7,170 nt of DNA from positions 1-7,170 of the forward strand of contig NZ_URNN01000155.1 of NCBI RefSeq assembly GCF_900549175.1, given 5' to 3'. Below the pieces are notes generated by a model. It was not told the origin of the DNA, made no database searches, and saw only the letters and a list, made by a program, of their open reading frames with translations. This document shows, one piece after another, positions 4,467-7,170 of the stretch (position 1 is the stretch's first letter; each line of letters begins with the position of its first letter). A program made the position numbers and the translations under genes. Origin of the DNA: an uncultured Prevotella sp. Its GTDB lineage: Bacteria; Bacteroidota; Bacteroidia; Bacteroidales; Bacteroidaceae.

Positions 4467-6689
4467 ATGAACAAGATATTCACACACCTCGTTATATATA
4501 TGATTATGATGCCGGTTTTGCCGGTAGCGGCATACGGCATGTCAGGGCGTACTGTGGGAGCTGACTATTCAAAGATGTCATCTTTCGTGCGGCGTGTGGC
4601 CATGGAAAACAGGACCGGCCTCCGTGCACCGTCGGTTGCCGGACACAAACGGGAGTTGTGCGCTTTTGTAAGGGTCTCGGGTGATGCCGACTCCATCTTC
4701 CGTGCTCACGGATGCCGTTCGCTGGCCCGTTTCGGCGACATACACATCGCGTCGGTGCCGCTCGGTGAGTTGGGGGCGTTGTCGTTGTGCCGTGATGTCA
4801 GCCGCATAGAGGCGGGGCGAAACTGCTCGTTGCAGATGGATTCAACGGCGGGGCATGTCAACGCTCTTCCTGTATATGCTGGAAAGGCTCTGCCGCAGGC
4901 TTATACAGGGCGTGGTGTGGTCATGGGAATAATGGATGTGGGGTTTGACCTTACCCATCCCAACTTTTATGATGCCACGGCAACTGATTACAGGATAAAG
5001 CGTCTTTGGGACCAGTTGTCTGCCGACACCATAGGCAGCAGTATGTATGTGGGAGCCGAGTATTCGGGGCGTGACGCGCTGCTCGGCTATGCGCACAGCC
5101 GTGACGGGCTGATACAGACCCACGGCACGCATACGCTTGGCATAGCGGCGGGCAGCGGTTACGACAGTCCTTACCGTGGTATGGCATGGGAAAGTGACAT
5201 CTGTCTGGTGAACAATGCCGTGACTGATGACATACCGTTGATAGACGAGGCTGACTTGTACAAATATACGTATGCTACCGATGCCCTTGGTTTCAAGTAT
5301 ATTTTCGACTATGCGGCAGAAGTGGGCAAGCCTTGTGTCATCTCTTTCAGTGAGGGATCGCATCAGGATTTGCGTGGCGATGACATGCTTTACTACGAGG
5401 TGCTCGGCAGTATGGTCGGGCCGGGCCGCATCATTGTGGCTTCGGCCGGCAACGACGGATATATGAAAACGTTCATGCGTAAGCCTGCGGAACGTCCGTC
5501 TGCAGGGTCGTTCATCTTGTCAAGTTCCAATTCGGTATATCTTACGATGGTGTCCGATGCTGATTTCACCTTACGCATGGTGGCGTATGGCGGTGGTGGC
5601 AACGATACGCTGAACATACCCTTGCATGCCGTTAGGGAAAGTGCCGGAGGCGAGTATGCCGATACGGTGATGCTGGCCGGACGCAGTTGTGTGGTTGAGG
5701 CTGCGGCCTACACTTCGTGCTATGATGCTGCTGCCACGGCGTGCGACGTCTCCTTGCGCGGACTGTCGGCTTCTCTCGACGGTGCCACCATCTCGGTGGA
5801 ACTGTTGGGCGAGGGTGCCGGAGTGGAACTGTGGCCGGTGTCGGGTGTTCTGTACGACAGCACTGTCAATCCCGCACTTTGCGATGCCGGGCAAACCCAC
5901 AGCATACATTCGCCGGCAAGTGCCCCTTCGGTGATATGTGTTGGGGCGACAATTTACCGTACACGTTTTACAAACTATCTGGGCGAAACGTTTGTCACAA
6001 ACAGCAACGGAGGCGGCGAACGCACGGATTATTCGTCGGTGGGTCCCACGCTCGACGGCAGAATAAAGCCCGATGTGATGGCTCCCGGTTCAAATGTCGT
6101 ATCGTCGTATAGCAGTTATTACATGGAGGCCAATCCCGATGCGCGTGACCTCTTGTCGAACGTGAGACTCTTCGGGTTCGGCGGTCGCACTTATCCGTGG
6201 ACGAGCAACGGCGGTACGTCAATGTCGGCTCCGGTGGTCGGTGGTGCCGTGGCCTTATGGCTTCAGGCACGTCCGGAGCTCACCCCTGCCGATGTCATGG
6301 AGGTGATAGGCCGTACGGCGCGGCGGCTCGACATGGTATCTGAAGTGCCGAATAATTATTGGGGCTATGGCGAGATTGATGTTTATGCCGGGTTGCTCGA
6401 CATTCTTGGCATATCAGCCATCACCGACATCCCTGCACGTCAGCCATCGGATGTTAGGGTGGGCATTACTGATGACGGCATACTGTGCCTGTCGTTCAAT
6501 CGTGTTACGGATGCAACGGTAGGTGTCGGTGTCTATGCCATGAACGGTGTGCGCGTGGCGGAGTTTGATGTAAAGGCTGATGAGGGGATATGTAAGGTAA
6601 GTCTGCCGGCCCTGCCTTCCGGTGTCTATGCCGTCAGGCTTGTTTCAGACGTAAGCGGATATTGCGGTTCGTCACTCGTCAGGATATAG
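4467..6689 (+). CDS. Secreted S8 family (subtilisin-like) serine protease with C-terminal sorting-type domain
   Basis: A 740-residue exported protease. The signal peptide is about residues 1-22. Residues about 62-118 form a small domain in the position of a propeptide or inhibitor. The catalytic domain shows the full triad: D157 in GIMDVGFD, H219 in THGTHTLGIAAG, and S585 in GGTSMSAPVVGGAVAL. The oxyanion Asn is N329 in IIVASAGND. N329 and S585 are about 255 residues apart, against about 65 in subtilisin, so a beta-rich insert of about 140 residues (roughly 340-480) interrupts the fold, as in several large Bacteroidetes S8 enzymes. Residues about 660-740 resemble the type A sorting domain of type IX secretion (VGVYAMNGVRVAEF ... 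LPSGVYAVRLV). The enzyme should therefore act outside the cell or on its surface. It is divergent from the membrane regulator (143 bases between the ATG codons). Confidence 0.96.
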   Translation: MNKIFTHLVIYMIMMPVLPVAAYGMSGRTVGADYSKMSSFVRRVAMENRTGLRAPSVAGHKRELCAFVRVSGDADSIFRAHGCRSLARFGDIHIASVPLGELGALSLCRDVSRIEAGRNCSLQMDSTAGHVNALPVYAGKALPQAYTGRGVVMGIMDVGFDLTHPNFYDATATDYRIKRLWDQLSADTIGSSMYVGAEYSGRDALLGYAHSRDGLIQTHGTHTLGIAAGSGYDSPYRGMAWESDICLVNNAVTDDIPLIDEADLYKYTYATDALGFKYIFDYAAEVGKPCVISFSEGSHQDLRGDDMLYYEVLGSMVGPGRIIVASAGNDGYMKTFMRKPAERPSAGSFILSSSNSVYLTMVSDADFTLRMVAYGGGGNDTLNIPLHAVRESAGGEYADTVMLAGRSCVVEAAAYTSCYDAAATACDVSLRGLSASLDGATISVELLGEGAGVELWPVSGVLYDSTVNPALCDAGQTHSIHSPASAPSVICVGATIYRTRFTNYLGETFVTNSNGGGERTDYSSVGPTLDGRIKPDVMAPGSNVVSSYSSYYMEANPDARDLLSNVRLFGFGGRTYPWTSNGGTSMSAPVVGGAVALWLQARPELTPADVMEVIGRTARRLDMVSEVPNNYWGYGEIDVYAGLLDILGISAITDIPARQPSDVRVGITDDGILCLSFNRVTDATVGVGVYAMNGVRVAEFDVKADEGICKVSLPALPSGVYAVRLVSDVSGYCGSSLVRI

Positions 6690-6697
6690 ATGGGTTT

Positions 6698-7170
6698 TTA
6701 TCGGATTCTGATTGTTTGCCCATTCCGTTCGTCGACTTTCCGTTCGCCGAAGCCAAGAGGCAGGAAGTATCTTACACTGACTTCTCTGTAACCATTGTCT
6801 GTATACATTCCGCCCGGAACCCAGCGGGGCATCATGCGGCAAACACGAATGGCTTCTTTGGCACAGATATTGATAATTGCGGAATCGGTGCAAGCTGTCT
6901 TGTCGGCGTTCTTCAGGAGACTGCGCATAAACTTGAAGTCTCGAGGGCTTCCGTCTTTCCCGACAACGAAACTGATGATGACACGTCCTGTGACTGCGGA
7001 ACTACGCACTTCATCCGGATACTTCAGATTATCTTTGAGATAAGCCTTGAGTGCTTTTTGTCCACCGGGAAACTCGGGCATTTTATCGGCCATGTAGAAT
7101 ATATCTTCGCTGTCGGGGTTCGGCGGCAATATATCGGCATAGGCAGGTTCCCTGTCTTTTTTCGTATCTG
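6698..7170 (-). CDS. TonB C-terminal-domain (energy transducer TonB) family protein, 5' end beyond the window
   Basis: The reading frame is open to the right edge (first full codon 7166-7168), so about 157 C-terminal residues are seen and the N-terminus is missing. The pattern is the Bacteroidetes TonB-C type: MADKMPEFPGGQKALKAYL, then LKYPDEVRSSAVTGRVIISFVVGKDGSP, then AKEAIRVCRMMPRWVPG and VSVRYFLPLGF. In this family the domain usually follows a membrane anchor or a BlaR1-type M56 peptidase and contacts outer-membrane receptors. Which applies here cannot be told. Between the VGKDG strand and the final helix the sequence has an extra stretch (MRSLLKNADKTACTDSAI) longer than the usual loop. 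A TTG at 7127-7129 is not taken as the start because the frame continues upstream with plausible coding sequence. It converges on the protease with 8 bases between stops and no visible terminator hairpin. Confidence 0.9.
   Translation of the reverse strand, partial: DTKKDREPAYADILPPNPDSEDIFYMADKMPEFPGGQKALKAYLKDNLKYPDEVRSSAVTGRVIISFVVGKDGSPRDFKFMRSLLKNADKTACTDSAIINICAKEAIRVCRMMPRWVPGGMYTDNGYREVSVRYFLPLGFGERKVDERNGQTIRIR

Noticed and set aside
4842..5363. - strand open frame (173 codons) inside the protease gene
   Set aside because: It lies opposite the catalytic Asp and His motifs of a well-supported S8 protease; no domain or start context supports it.

Overview
The window looks like a chromosomal segment of a Bacteroidales bacterium, probably of the Prevotella / Muribaculaceae / Bacteroides kind. 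Four things suggest this: promoter elements of the Bacteroidetes TAnnTTTG (-7) type, start codons with little or no Shine-Dalgarno sequence, a GH105 unsaturated glycuronyl hydrolase and an S8 protease that both end in C-terminal tails resembling the type IX secretion sorting domain, and a stand-alone TonB C-terminal-domain protein. The genus cannot be fixed from the sequence alone.

Layout, left to right. Bases 1-52 are the 3' two-thirds of a tRNA-Thr(TGT) on the + strand, followed by a strong hairpin (69-97) that can terminate transcription from both sides. On the - strand, a promoter near 2672-2679 drives a probable three-gene operon: a conserved protein of unknown function (2025-2558), an exported GH105 hydrolase (656-1993) and a histidine-phosphatase-superfamily enzyme (114-647). 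Next, also on the - strand, come a small cysteine-rich exported protein of unknown function (2763-3317) and, upstream of it, a membrane-anchored transcription factor (3421-4296) with a cytoplasmic OmpR/PhoB-type winged helix at its C-terminus. Divergent from the regulator is a 740-residue secreted subtilisin-like protease (4467-6689, + strand). It converges, 8 bases apart, on a TonB C-terminal-domain protein (- strand) whose 5' end runs off the right edge.

The most interesting structure is the 103-base gap between the regulator and the cysteine-rich gene. It holds four copies of TCTGAC (GTCAGA on the coding strand) spaced exactly 11 bases apart (3381, 3392, 3403, 3414). They sit about 43-82 bases upstream of the start point predicted from a TACTTTTG -7 element. 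An 11-base direct-repeat phase is how tandem OmpR/PhoB-type winged-helix domains bind DNA, and the adjacent gene encodes such a domain. The simplest reading is a compact envelope-signalling module: a two-pass membrane one-component regulator, its operator array, and a secreted cysteine-rich target. The divergent secreted protease may belong to it. That the regulator binds the array is inference.

No gene-free stretch exceeds 300 bases. I see no insertion sequence, CRISPR array, SusC/SusD pair or other mobile element.
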